A DNA stretch of 20,803 nt, from IMG/VR virus record IMGVR_UViG_3300043410_000639, positions 1-20,803 of that record. One strand, written 5' to 3'. Origin of the DNA: a virus. Each line of letters starts with the position of its first letter. Position 1 is the first letter of the stretch. Positions 6,805 through 13,071 of the stretch are shown piece after piece. The notes under the pieces are model-generated. The model worked only from the letters and a program-made list of their open reading frames with translations, searched no databases and had not been told where the DNA came from. A program made the translations under genes and the position numbers.

Positions 6805-7292
6805 TCAAAATCTCCATTAGGCATAACAATTCCTGACTCGGACACCCAACCATTAGTCCATGATGTCTTTTCATCGGCATCATAGGTTAATCCAAGAGCC
6901 TTCATCATGAAGTGCTTGACTCTTAAATTTGGCATACGGAATCTTTCTGTTGGAGTAAAGCCCATCATAGAACCAACTTCAACCACTGCGCCACTGCGAC
7001 AGATACCAGCATGGCAGTGAACCAACACATTCATAGAATTATCCAAAGCATGCTTTAACAAACGAACGATTTCATCTGCTTGCTCCTGACTAATAAGGCA
7101 TTCCTCTGGAAACCTATCAGTGTCATCAGCGTCAAGAAACTCGAACTGATGCGTTTCTTTGAATGCGTGCTTTGGAACTGGAAAGAATGTAGCTGGATCA
7201 GCAATCTGAATCAGCATAGCATTCTGCCCCATATCACTATGGTGTCCGTTCTTCACGGCATCCCAGCTAACATTTTCAATCCAACGAATCAT
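6801..7292 (-). CDS. PTP/dual-specificity-like phosphatase
   Basis: A 163-aa protein with the cysteine phosphatase signature VHCHAGICRSG (H92, nucleophile C93, R99, S100), matching HCX5R. An acidic loop before it (LDADDTDRF, residues 53-61) could supply the general acid. A single catalytic domain of this length fits small dual-specificity phosphatases that remove phosphate from Ser/Thr/Tyr or from nucleotide- or RNA-like substrates; the true substrate is unknown. The ATG overlaps the stop of the upstream 54-aa gene (ATGA). Only a weak ribosome site (GAAAG) is present, so translation is probably coupled. It sits among small early-type genes beside a MazG-like hydrolase, which suggests a host-signalling or nucleotide role. 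Confidence 0.85.
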   Translation of the reverse strand: MIRWIENVSWDAVKNGHHSDMGQNAMLIQIADPATFFPVPKHAFKETHQFEFLDADDTDRFPEECLISQEQADEIVRLLKHALDNSMNVLVHCHAGICRSGAVVEVGSMMGFTPTERFRMPNLRVKHFMMKALGLTYDADEKTSWTNGWVSESGIVMPNGDFE

Positions 7293-7453
7293 TTGTTTCT
7301 TTCAGAAAAAGTTTCCATCCATTCTTGCAAGATAGTTCTTGCTTCACTTCGACTTAAATCATACATCTCTGCGAGATACGGAGCAGCACCAAACATATTG
7401 GTCACACCACTATCGCGCAGTTGATCAAGATATCTAAAATAGGTTTCTTTCAT
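7289..7453 (-). CDS. 54-aa conserved small phage protein
   Basis: A 54-codon gene beginning MKETYFRYLDQLRDSG, with the middle VTNMFGAAPYLAEMYDLS and a helical end (RSEARTILQEWMETF). I recall near-identical small proteins in T4-like aquatic phages, without function. The layout (two helices around a short turn) could be a small helix-turn-helix-like fold, which is inference. GGAG lies ~10 nt upstream of the ATG, the start overlaps the MazG-like stop, and the stop overlaps the phosphatase start as ATGA. Confidence 0.75.
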   Translation of the reverse strand: MKETYFRYLDQLRDSGVTNMFGAAPYLAEMYDLSRSEARTILQEWMETFSERNK

Positions 7454-7716
7454 TTGATATTGCTCCATTTTCTAAGTTTATCACGTTTCTTTGCAGAAGC
7501 ATCAATTACATTTTCCCAATTGATTAGGTTTGCTTCACGCATCAAGTCAACCATACACATCAAGTCACCGATTTCTTCTTCAAGGTGTTGACGGTTATTC
7601 CTACCATTATGTTCCGATAAGAATCCGAAACGAAATACCTTACTAATTGCTTGGGTAACCTCAGCGCATTCTTCTTGGGTGATCAGCATCACCTCGCGAT
7701 CCAAATCAGTTATCAT
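7450..7716 (-). CDS. MazG-like nucleotide pyrophosphohydrolase
   Basis: An 88-aa all-alpha protein with the MazG-superfamily metal motif: EE(C)AE at residues 15-19 (E15, E16, E19) and EEIGD at 47-51 (E48, D51), giving EExxE...ExxD. Such enzymes cleave (d)NTPs to NMP and pyrophosphate and may act on non-canonical nucleotides or alarmone-related pools. The length fits a single-domain phage version. The start ATG 7716 lies in the end of the 62-aa gene (11-bp overlap), with AGGAAG ~12 nt upstream. It pairs functionally with the dNTP synthesis genes at the right of the window, but whether it tunes host or phage pools is inference. Confidence 0.82.
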   Translation of the reverse strand: MITDLDREVMLITQEECAEVTQAISKVFRFGFLSEHNGRNNRQHLEEEIGDLMCMVDLMREANLINWENVIDASAKKRDKLRKWSNIK

Positions 7717-7894
7717 GACTCATTACTTCCTGTTGCTTTTGTTGTTCCAAATTGTAGCGTTGTTCGATCGCATGCTCAGCCCACTCATAGGGGACATCAA
7801 GAGTAACTGCGATAAACTTCGCACTCATACCTTGCTCAACAAGGTCATCGATTTCCATTGCGATATCGGACATAGATCTACGTCTCAATCCCAT
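7706..7894 (-). CDS. Small conserved phage hypothetical protein
   Basis: A 62-aa helical protein: basic start MGLRRRS, then SDIAMEIDDLVEQGMSAKFIAVTLDVPYEWAEHAIEQ, which reads as a helix-turn-helix-like pair of helices, and a Gln-rich tail. The pattern resembles small DNA-binding-like proteins common in T4-like aquatic phages, with no proven role. GGAGG is at good spacing to ATG 7894. It overlaps both neighbours by about 10 bp. Confidence 0.75.
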   Translation of the reverse strand: MGLRRRSMSDIAMEIDDLVEQGMSAKFIAVTLDVPYEWAEHAIEQRYNLEQQKQQEVMSHDN

Positions 7895-8109
7895 GACTTT
7901 TTACCTCCATGATTTTCATTCCAGTAATAACCAGCAAAATAAGCATCATATTCAGCTGAACCAATTGGGGGATAGATGGGATCTGACTCATAGGTGCCAC
8001 CCTCATAATAATGGGGGTTGTGGGGGCGACTATACCAACTGTCAGCAGCACCACGGTCAAAAGGACCACCGTGACGGTCATCATAGGTTTTACCTTCAAA
8101 ATTAGTCAT
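7885..8109 (-). CDS. Conserved small phage protein rich in Tyr/Gly/His
   Basis: A 74-aa, strongly polar protein, rich in Tyr, Gly, His and Pro. The string DRGAADSWYSRPHNPHYY followed by GGTY, then EYDAYFAGY and ENHGGKKSW, matches a small family I recall in phages and bacteria with no known activity. AGGAGAT precedes ATG 8109. It is the first gene after the tandem minus-strand promoters at 8134-8239, so it heads the operon that runs to ~3200. Being the first gene, it may be highly expressed early. Confidence 0.82.
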   Translation of the reverse strand: MTNFEGKTYDDRHGGPFDRGAADSWYSRPHNPHYYEGGTYESDPIYPPIGSAEYDAYFAGYYWNENHGGKKSWD

Positions 8110-8133
8110 AACGATCTCCTATTTAATACCTTA

Positions 8134-8162
8134 ATTATAGCTGATTCTTGAATTAAAGTAAA
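8134..8162 (-). promoter_or_regulatory. Sigma70-like phage promoter (TTTACT-N17-TATAAT)
   Basis: On the minus strand, -35 TTTACT (8162-8157) and -10 TATAAT (8139-8134) are 17 bp apart. The region is nearly identical to the promoter at 694-722. It drives the leftward small-gene operon starting at 8109. Confidence 0.82.
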
Positions 8163-8210
8163 GGGATATTTTGCAAGTCTAAAGTATTACTTTTCAAACC
8201 CTACACGGTT

Positions 8211-8239
8211 ATTCTACCCCAAAGTCAAATAAAAGTCAA
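8211..8239 (-). promoter_or_regulatory. Second sigma70-like promoter in tandem (TTGACT-N17-TAGAAT)
   Basis: On the minus strand, -35 TTGACT (8239-8234) and -10 TAGAAT (8216-8211) are 17 bp apart, and TTTTATTT follows the -35 as in the other phage promoters. It lies ~77 bp upstream of the first and would give the leftward operon a second start. Confidence 0.7.
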
Positions 8240-8250
8240 GTCATTTTTTC

Positions 8251-8258
8251 ACTAAATA
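8251..8258 (+). promoter_or_regulatory. Late-type promoter box (ACTAAATA) for the lysis cassette
   Basis: The T4 late consensus is TATAAATA; this box keeps TAAATA and is followed by GT as at two other late boxes in the window (13779-13786 and 15358-15365). Using T4 spacing, transcription would start near 8264, leaving a ~41-nt leader before the endolysin ATG. No other plausible plus-strand promoter was seen in 8160-8304. Confidence 0.6.
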
Positions 8259-8304
8259 GTTGTATGTCTAAATGGGCATATAATTACAACAAATTGGAGT
8301 GAGG

Positions 8305-8928
8305 ATGGAATTAACATTACAACAACTAAAACAGTTGCTTCCAAAGAACCCTTACGTTGAACACTGGCACCGTGCTTTAGCCCAGTTGCTACCAGATTAT
8401 GAAATAAATACACCCCAACGAATCGCTGCATTTATCGCTCAATGTGCGCACGAGTCGGGTGGTTTTATGGTTCTAAAAGAAAACCTTAATTATAAGGCTG
8501 CAACTCTAAGAAAGATTTTCCCCAAATACTTCCCAACCGATGCTATGGCTGCAGAGTATGCTGCAAAGCCAAATAAACAAGAAGCAATCGCAAATCTCGT
8601 TTATGCCAATCGTATGGGTAACGGTGGACCAGAAACTGGAGACGGCTATCGTTTCTGCGGACGTGGTCTAATTCAACTTACTGGTAAGCAGAACTATTCT
8701 TGGTTCGCTGCTTCTATCGATATCTCAGTAGAAGAAGCATCAGAATACCTACAAACTTTTGAAGGTGCTGCTCAATCAGCTTGCTGGTTTTGGGAATCAA
8801 ATAACTTAAATCGATTCGCTGATGTTGGCGATATTAAAGGTTTAACTAAAGCAATCAACGGTGGCTTTATTGGTCTAGAAGATCGTATCGCCCACTATGA
8901 GCATGCGTTGCATGTGATGGGAGCTTAA
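8305..8928 (+). CDS. Endolysin, GH19 chitinase-like muramidase
   Basis: A 207-aa single-domain enzyme of the glycoside hydrolase 19 type that degrades host peptidoglycan at the end of infection. Catalytic glutamates are visible: E50 in AQCAHESGGF and E59 in VLKENLNY. The conserved RGLIQLTG follows at residues 120-127. It has no signal peptide, so it needs a holin for release. I choose ATG 8305, because GGAG sits 5 nt upstream; the earlier GTG at 8299 overlaps that site. It starts the only plus-strand gene group in the window and lies ~41 nt downstream of the predicted late start. The next gene begins immediately after its TAA. Confidence 0.93.
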   Translation: MELTLQQLKQLLPKNPYVEHWHRALAQLLPDYEINTPQRIAAFIAQCAHESGGFMVLKENLNYKAATLRKIFPKYFPTDAMAAEYAAKPNKQEAIANLVYANRMGNGGPETGDGYRFCGRGLIQLTGKQNYSWFAASIDISVEEASEYLQTFEGAAQSACWFWESNNLNRFADVGDIKGLTKAINGGFIGLEDRIAHYEHALHVMGA

Positions 8929-9213
8929 ATGAATGACCGCAAGTTAGTAAGATATCTATTATTGCTACTTCTATTCCCATTAGGTTTAGCAATGTGTAGT
9001 CAAGAGCAGTTTAGATATCCATGTCAAAACCCAGCAAACTGGGATAAAGATATTTGTAAGAAACCATTGTGTGATGTGACTAGAACTTGTCCAGAACATG
9101 TTTTTAAAGGGGGTCGTGACCCCAGATTAGGAATGCCAGATGAACAAAATACTATCAAATCTACGCCAGCACCTGCTGGATCTGTTAACCAAGGAGTCAG
9201 CTGTGGAAAATAA
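8929..9213 (+). CDS. Cys-rich exported or membrane-anchored small protein (lysis cassette)
   Basis: A 94-aa protein with an N-terminal hydrophobic segment (residues ~8-21) reaching LGLAMC. This could be a weak lipobox (Met at -1 is unusual) or a signal anchor. The exported part has Cys at 22, 31, 42, 47, 53 and 91 and the pattern RYPCQNPANWDKDICKKP, suggesting disulfides in the periplasm. Its position between endolysin and holin-like genes makes an outer-membrane spanin-like role thinkable, but no spanin signature is seen. The ATG follows the endolysin TAA, with GGAG 6 nt upstream. Confidence 0.75.
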   Translation: MNDRKLVRYLLLLLLFPLGLAMCSQEQFRYPCQNPANWDKDICKKPLCDVTRTCPEHVFKGGRDPRLGMPDEQNTIKSTPAPAGSVNQGVSCGK

Positions 9214-9679
9214 AGATACCTTTATATACACTGAAGATCAGTTGATGGCTCGACTGAAATTCTTTATTGGTATTTGTTTGACACTTACATTATTCGGTAT
9301 CGTATTCGTTGTACTTTACTCTTTGATTTTCGTTACCCAACCATTGAACGCTATCAGCCCTATCGACCAGAAGTTCTTTGAGTTGATTGTGCCTATTGCT
9401 ACATTTTTAACTGGTACTCTATCAGGTATCATGTTAGCTGGTCAAAAACCAGAAGACCAAAAAGCAATGTTAGAAGCACAGAAACAAGCTCAAGCAAATG
9501 CCGACGCTGCAGCTAAAATGACAATTGAACAGGCAAAAGTGTTAAACCCAACACCACCACCTGCTCCAGTTGTAGTAGCAACACCTGTTTATGCTCCACC
9601 TGCTAACTTTCAACCGCAAGTAATGATGAGCTCGACTGGTAAGCCAATGCCTGCACAACCTGATCATCCAGAGATTTAA
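9203..9679 (+). CDS. Two-span membrane protein, holin candidate
   Basis: A 158-aa protein with transmembrane segments at ~20-46 and ~58-80, an Ala/Gln-rich amphipathic helix (~84-115) and a Pro-rich tail. I choose GTG 9203 as the start: AAGGAG lies 7 nt upstream, and the protein then begins MENKDTF. A longer frame opens at ATG 9140, but that would overlap the previous gene by 74 bp without a good ribosome site. It may be a holin, forming pores that let the endolysin reach the wall. The long soluble tail is unusual for a holin, so a virion or anti-holin role is also possible. Confidence 0.75.
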   Translation: MENKDTFIYTEDQLMARLKFFIGICLTLTLFGIVFVVLYSLIFVTQPLNAISPIDQKFFELIVPIATFLTGTLSGIMLAGQKPEDQKAMLEAQKQAQANADAAAKMTIEQAKVLNPTPPPAPVVVATPVYAPPANFQPQVMMSSTGKPMPAQPDHPEI

Positions 9680-9680
9680 A

Positions 9681-9728
9681 ATGCAAAACGAAGATTGCCC
9701 AATCTGTGGTGGAAAACATAAAAAATGA
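9681..9728 (+). CDS. 15-aa CxxC mini-ORF (possible microprotein or coupling leader)
   Basis: ATG 9681 begins a 15-codon frame (MQNEDCPICGGKHKK) in the 45-bp gap between two membrane genes. Its TGA overlaps the next ATG (9725) as ATGA, the same junction style used by real genes here. CPICGGKH could bind zinc, with two Cys and a His. Only a weak GAGA ribosome site is present. It could be translated to couple its neighbour or be a chance ORF. Confidence 0.4.
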   Translation: MQNEDCPICGGKHKK

Positions 9729-9955
9729 GTTTTTGGAAAAGCATGTTAAAAGATGGCCATGATGGTTCGTGGAGTAGTAAACGTATTATTACTCTACTTG
9801 CTTTCATTCTGGTGGCTATTTCTTTTACAGCTGATCAATTCTCAATATATAAAGCAAACGAGAAATTGTTTGATTCAATAATCTATCTGGTTATAGCAGG
9901 TCTAGGATTTACTGCTTCAGAAAAATTCGCAAAAAAGGAGATCCCTCATGAGTAA
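9725..9955 (+). CDS. Small two-span membrane protein, holin-like
   Basis: A 76-aa protein: polar N-terminus (DGHDGSWSSKR), transmembrane segments at ~20-37 and ~50-66, and a charged tail (EKFAKKEIPHE). Size, topology and position after the endolysin fit a class II-type holin, and the GLGFTASEKF end is similar to holin-like proteins I recall from T4-like phages. The 158-aa protein upstream is the alternative holin. The start is coupled to the 15-codon mini-ORF by ATGA, and the end overlaps the next gene by 8 bp. Confidence 0.78.
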   Translation: MSFWKSMLKDGHDGSWSSKRIITLLAFILVAISFTADQFSIYKANEKLFDSIIYLVIAGLGFTASEKFAKKEIPHE

Positions 9956-10148
9956 ACTAGCAAAAGTATTAATTGCTGCAAATCTAGTTATTTGGTCTGT
10001 TGTTGGCGCTGAGATAGCACATGCTGAAGCCAAGAAAGAAAAAGCATGCGTTGAAGTTAAAGACGCTAAGACTGGTAAAGTAACTGAACAGTGTAAAGAA
10101 ATCAAGAAACATAAGAAACTTGAAGTAGAAAAAGATACAAAGAAATAA
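9948..10148 (+). CDS. Secreted Lys-rich small protein
   Basis: A 66-aa protein with a Sec signal peptide (LAKVLIAANLVIWSVVGAE) ending in AHA and a mature part of ~40 residues rich in Lys and Glu, with two Cys (CVEV and QCKE). It would be a small, highly charged periplasmic peptide, whose disulfide might form after export. AAGGAG lies 7 nt before ATG 9948. It is the last gene before the terminator. Function unknown, but its place suggests a lysis role. Confidence 0.75.
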   Translation: MSKLAKVLIAANLVIWSVVGAEIAHAEAKKEKACVEVKDAKTGKVTEQCKEIKKHKKLEVEKDTKK

Positions 10149-10149
10149 A

Positions 10150-10178
10150 AAAGGGAGCGTTAAGCTCCCTTTCTTTTT
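10150..10178. terminator. Bidirectional rho-independent terminator
   Basis: Perfect 9-bp stem (AAAGGGAGC/GCTCCCTTT, 10150-10158 and 10164-10172) with a 5-nt loop, followed by CTTTTT on the plus strand. The minus-strand copy is followed by TTTTTT, so it can end both the lysis cassette and the leftward 10278-14909 message. Confidence 0.9.
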
Positions 10179-10277
10179 GCGCAAGACTGTAAGTCGTTTT
10201 CTGTCATTTTGCCTGCTATAAAGTATGGCGCAAAGTACAGATGTAGTAAAGTATTAATCCATAAATCTAATAATAGA

Positions 10278-10814
10278 TTACTTACCATTTGCTAAAGGAT
10301 TATCCAAAGCACGTTGGATTTTCTTATCTACGTTAGCATTGGTATCTTTAATAGCAATATCAAGTTCTTTGCGTGTTTGACGTAGTTCGCTTTGAACTTC
10401 TTTCACGCTAATATCTGTTTCACGTTGTGATTGTTTAGAGCCACGCTCTACTGAATCAACAACTCCCTCTAAACGACGAATGTCGCTCTTCAAATCATTC
10501 TTGATGTCTTGTGTATATTGAACAGACTTCTCAGACTTTTCAACAACAATATCCATCTTAGCGTTTAAATCAGACAAGTCTGGAGCCACGTATTCTGCAA
10601 TACGTTTCTTCATAGACTGATAGTCTTTATAAACTTCAAATGCGCCATACAATCCACCAAGAGTTGATGACACAATTGTGAATGCTACCATTAATTTAGC
10701 TGGTGTGAATTCATAACCACCGATGCTGATAACAGTATCTTTACTAGCATACTTCTTTACAGCAGCTTCTGCTTCATCAATCTTGGCATTGACGTCTTTA
10801 ATTTCTTCTGACAT
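10278..10814 (-). CDS. Membrane-anchored coiled-coil protein
   Basis: A 178-aa protein: an N-terminal acidic/basic helix (residues 1-25), a short beta-like segment (VISIGGYEFTP), one transmembrane helix (~40-62, MVAFTIVSSTLGGLYGAFEV), then ~110 residues of heptad-like charged coiled coil ending NPLANGK. It should be anchored in the inner membrane with the coiled coil on one side. GAGGAA precedes the ATG. It follows the 751-aa secreted protein by 1 bp, so it belongs to the same late envelope module. I do not know a function. A small hairpin at 10264-10279 covers its stop codon. Confidence 0.82.
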   Translation of the reverse strand: MSEEIKDVNAKIDEAEAAVKKYASKDTVISIGGYEFTPAKLMVAFTIVSSTLGGLYGAFEVYKDYQSMKKRIAEYVAPDLSDLNAKMDIVVEKSEKSVQYTQDIKNDLKSDIRRLEGVVDSVERGSKQSQRETDISVKEVQSELRQTRKELDIAIKDTNANVDKKIQRALDNPLANGK

Positions 10815-10815
10815 T

Positions 10816-13071
10816 TTAATTTCCTCTGTTATATTGAGATGCTACGATTTGTTCATGTACTCTATCTGAGGCACCAGATAATCCTCTCATCAATCTAGCA
10901 TTATCTACGGTCTTCTGATTATTGTAGACACTATATGGTTTATAACCAATAACGTCTGGGACAAATGCTTTACCATAAGCGTCAAATCCTGGCACAAAGT
11001 TCATTGCAGCAACCACTACACCTTGTACTGCTTTTTGTGCTTCAAGGTCTTTTGCGTTACCAACTGTTCCTGCTAGGTTTTTACCTTCTTCAACTGCTTT
11101 TTGTTTAGCAGCTTCCAATCTACGTTCAGCCAATGCTTGACGATTAGTTGGTTGTGGTTTCTCACCACCTTGTTGACCACCTTGTGGTTGCGGACCACTT
11201 GCTTGCTGTTGCCCACCACCTTCTGGTTTCTTTTCAGCCTGTTGACCACCTTCTGGTTTCTTTTCACCTTGTGGTTCTTGGCGAGCCATTTGTTGTTGAG
11301 GTGCTGGAGCAGCTTGCACTAACTGGACAGGAGCAGCAGGTGCAGCTGCAGTATTTGTTGTGCTAGTTGGAGCAGCAACTACTTTATCAACAGTAGCGTT
11401 ACCTGTTGATGAAGATGTGGTTACTGTACCATCATTACTTACTGTGGCTGTGCTAGTGCTAGGTGCATTAGCAGCAACAACACCAGCGGTGGCAACAATG
11501 CTAGCAGTACCTTGTTGCTCGAGAACCATTTTGGTAGCATAAGCAGAAGAATAATTAGGGCAAAGTCTATCATAGAGTCCATTCAGAGAACATTGTTGAT
11601 CGAAATATGCTTTAGCATATCCTGTACATCCAACATCATATAATGGATTAGCTGTGCATTGTTGAACATAATAAGCATCAGCATATCCTTGACAATCAGT
11701 CATATAAAGCGGATTTAATGAACACTGTTGGTCGTGATATGCTTGTTCATATCCAGGACATTGTGTAGAATATAATGGATTCGCTGAACATTGATAATTC
11801 AAATAAGCAGATGCATATCCTGGACATGAAGGGTCATATAAAGCATTAATAGAACACTGTTGTGTATAATATGCAGCTGCATATCCTGGACAGCTAGGAC
11901 TACTTAATGGATTTGAATAACAAAGGTTAGTTTCTGTCCCAGTAAAAGTAATCACTGAGCCTGCAGTATATGGGAATATATTTCCTGGACCATTATAATA
12001 TTGACTATATTGACCTTGAGATAAATCACCAGCAATACCAGTCGTTACGTTATGATATTGAACATTTATAGAATCATGTTGAATACCAATATAGCCAGTT
12101 GGTTTAATTGTAGTGCTGAATGTGTTTAAATTATTTGTGCCATACTCATTGATGTTTTGCCAAGCATACTTCATGTATGAAGAATTATCAGTTTGTGTAT
12201 AAAATTTAGCATTAGCATTTGATGCAATTAGATCTGTCTGTAGAGCATAGATAGCAAAATGCCACGGAGACCCAGGATTATTTTCTAAGTTTACACCATC
12301 ACAACAAAAACTATTCCAATGTGTGGTAGGGTCTAAGAAACCAACTACACCATTAGAAAAGAAATACGATTGAGTAAAATTTCTACCATAAAATGGAAAC
12401 GTGAATGGTAGAGCAACAGGAACATAACCATCGTCAGCTATGCTATAATAGGTCTTAGGATCAGAACCGTATGTTAATTTTAAGTAAGGATCTTTGACTT
12501 GCGGACCATAGTAACCAGCCCAAAAACGAGAGTCCTTACCTGTAATAGACATTGCAACATTACCCAAATTGGCAAGAGCATAGGGATTAGTGAATGTCTG
12601 GGTTTGATCAAACTGTTGCCAAGCAGAGTTTTGAGTATTGAAAGAATGATTATATGTTTGTAATGTTGAACCAGTATTGCTGGTAACATTAACATTCATA
12701 CTCAATGTGCCGTATGAATCAGCTCCATTTAAGTATGTCATACCATACTGAACACCATTCACCTGAACCCCACTACCTTGTAAAGCATTATTAATTGCTA
12801 TTGAAGTGGCAATAGTTCTTTGTGTATAACCAAAGTAGTATGTGTTAGTCGAAGAGTTGTAACCAACGCTGCTGCCCCCAGAATATCCTCCTGGAGCAGT
12901 AGCATTAACGGTAGATGTTAGTGGGGAAGTTATTAAGTTGGCTGTTGTATTATTGTCAGTGACAGTGTTTACAACTGAACCAACTTGTGCTTGTGGAGCG
13001 ATGATGTCCGCACTCCACACAGCCACAACTGTGAGCATCCAATAAAAGAATACTACAACTGAGCGTAGCAT
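10816..13071 (-). CDS. Large secreted protein with six 22-residue Cys repeats
   Basis: A 751-aa protein with an N-terminal Sec signal peptide (hydrophobic ~4-20, ending near WSA). Residues ~60-200 are Ser/Thr/Asn/Tyr-rich beta-type sequence. Residues ~205-380 contain PFTFPFYGRNFTQSYFFSNGV, typical of NIDO/beta-sandwich adhesion-type domains. Residues 384-513 are six copies of a strict 22-residue Cys repeat (C-x9-C-x11). Residues ~515-650 are a low-complexity Ala/Thr, then Pro/Gln/Gly/Lys linker with repeated EKKPEGG, followed by a helical C-terminus. The ATG follows the previous TAA directly, so it is coupled to the secreted 220-aa gene. It should be outside the cytoplasm; surface, virion or exclusion roles are all open. 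Confidence 0.88.
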   Translation of the reverse strand: MLRSVVVFFYWMLTVVAVWSADIIAPQAQVGSVVNTVTDNNTTANLITSPLTSTVNATAPGGYSGGSSVGYNSSTNTYYFGYTQRTIATSIAINNALQGSGVQVNGVQYGMTYLNGADSYGTLSMNVNVTSNTGSTLQTYNHSFNTQNSAWQQFDQTQTFTNPYALANLGNVAMSITGKDSRFWAGYYGPQVKDPYLKLTYGSDPKTYYSIADDGYVPVALPFTFPFYGRNFTQSYFFSNGVVGFLDPTTHWNSFCCDGVNLENNPGSPWHFAIYALQTDLIASNANAKFYTQTDNSSYMKYAWQNINEYGTNNLNTFSTTIKPTGYIGIQHDSINVQYHNVTTGIAGDLSQGQYSQYYNGPGNIFPYTAGSVITFTGTETNLCYSNPLSSPSCPGYAAAYYTQQCSINALYDPSCPGYASAYLNYQCSANPLYSTQCPGYEQAYHDQQCSLNPLYMTDCQGYADAYYVQQCTANPLYDVGCTGYAKAYFDQQCSLNGLYDRLCPNYSSAYATKMVLEQQGTASIVATAGVVAANAPSTSTATVSNDGTVTTSSSTGNATVDKVVAAPTSTTNTAAAPAAPVQLVQAAPAPQQQMARQEPQGEKKPEGGQQAEKKPEGGGQQQASGPQPQGGQQGGEKPQPTNRQALAERRLEAAKQKAVEEGKNLAGTVGNAKDLEAQKAVQGVVVAAMNFVPGFDAYGKAFVPDVIGYKPYSVYNNQKTVDNARLMRGLSGASDRVHEQIVASQYNRGN
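11533..11922 (-). repeat. Six tandem 66-bp units encoding a 22-residue Cys repeat
   Basis: The Cys at residues 384, 406, 428, 450, 472 and 494 and at 394, 416, 438, 460, 482 and 504 of the 751-aa protein are all spaced by exactly 22. A typical unit reads QQCSLNPLYMTDCQGYADAY. The DNA units are diverged, so the protein pattern rather than the DNA is conserved. This argues for selection on the fold and against recent duplication. Confidence 0.9.

Noticed and set aside
7878-8109. Other-frame ORFs (minus 7878-8099 and plus 7893-8105) overlapping the Tyr/Gly-rich gene
   Set aside because: Only the 7885-8109 frame has AGGAG and a protein pattern that looks conserved; the others are shadows.
9140-9202. 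ATG 9140 as start of the two-span 158-aa protein
   Set aside because: No good ribosome site and a 74-bp overlap with the previous gene; GTG 9203 has AAGGAG at 7 nt.
10179-10277. Search for a gene, tRNA or promoter in the gap after the terminator
   Set aside because: No ORF with a ribosome site, no tRNA-like cloverleaf and no convincing -35/-10 pair were found.
10264-10279. Hairpin AATCTA-ATAA-TAGATT at the end of the 178-aa gene
   Set aside because: A weak AT stem with no U-tract; the strong terminator 90 bp further downstream explains the end of transcription.
11073-11366. ORFs on both strands across the Pro/Gln/Lys-rich linker of the 751-aa protein
   Set aside because: These are frame shadows of low-complexity repeats (EKKPEGG), with no ribosome site and repetitive composition.
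11533-11922. Regular 66-bp periodicity as a CRISPR-like array
   Set aside because: The units are diverged coding repeats kept in frame, without identical repeats and unique spacers.
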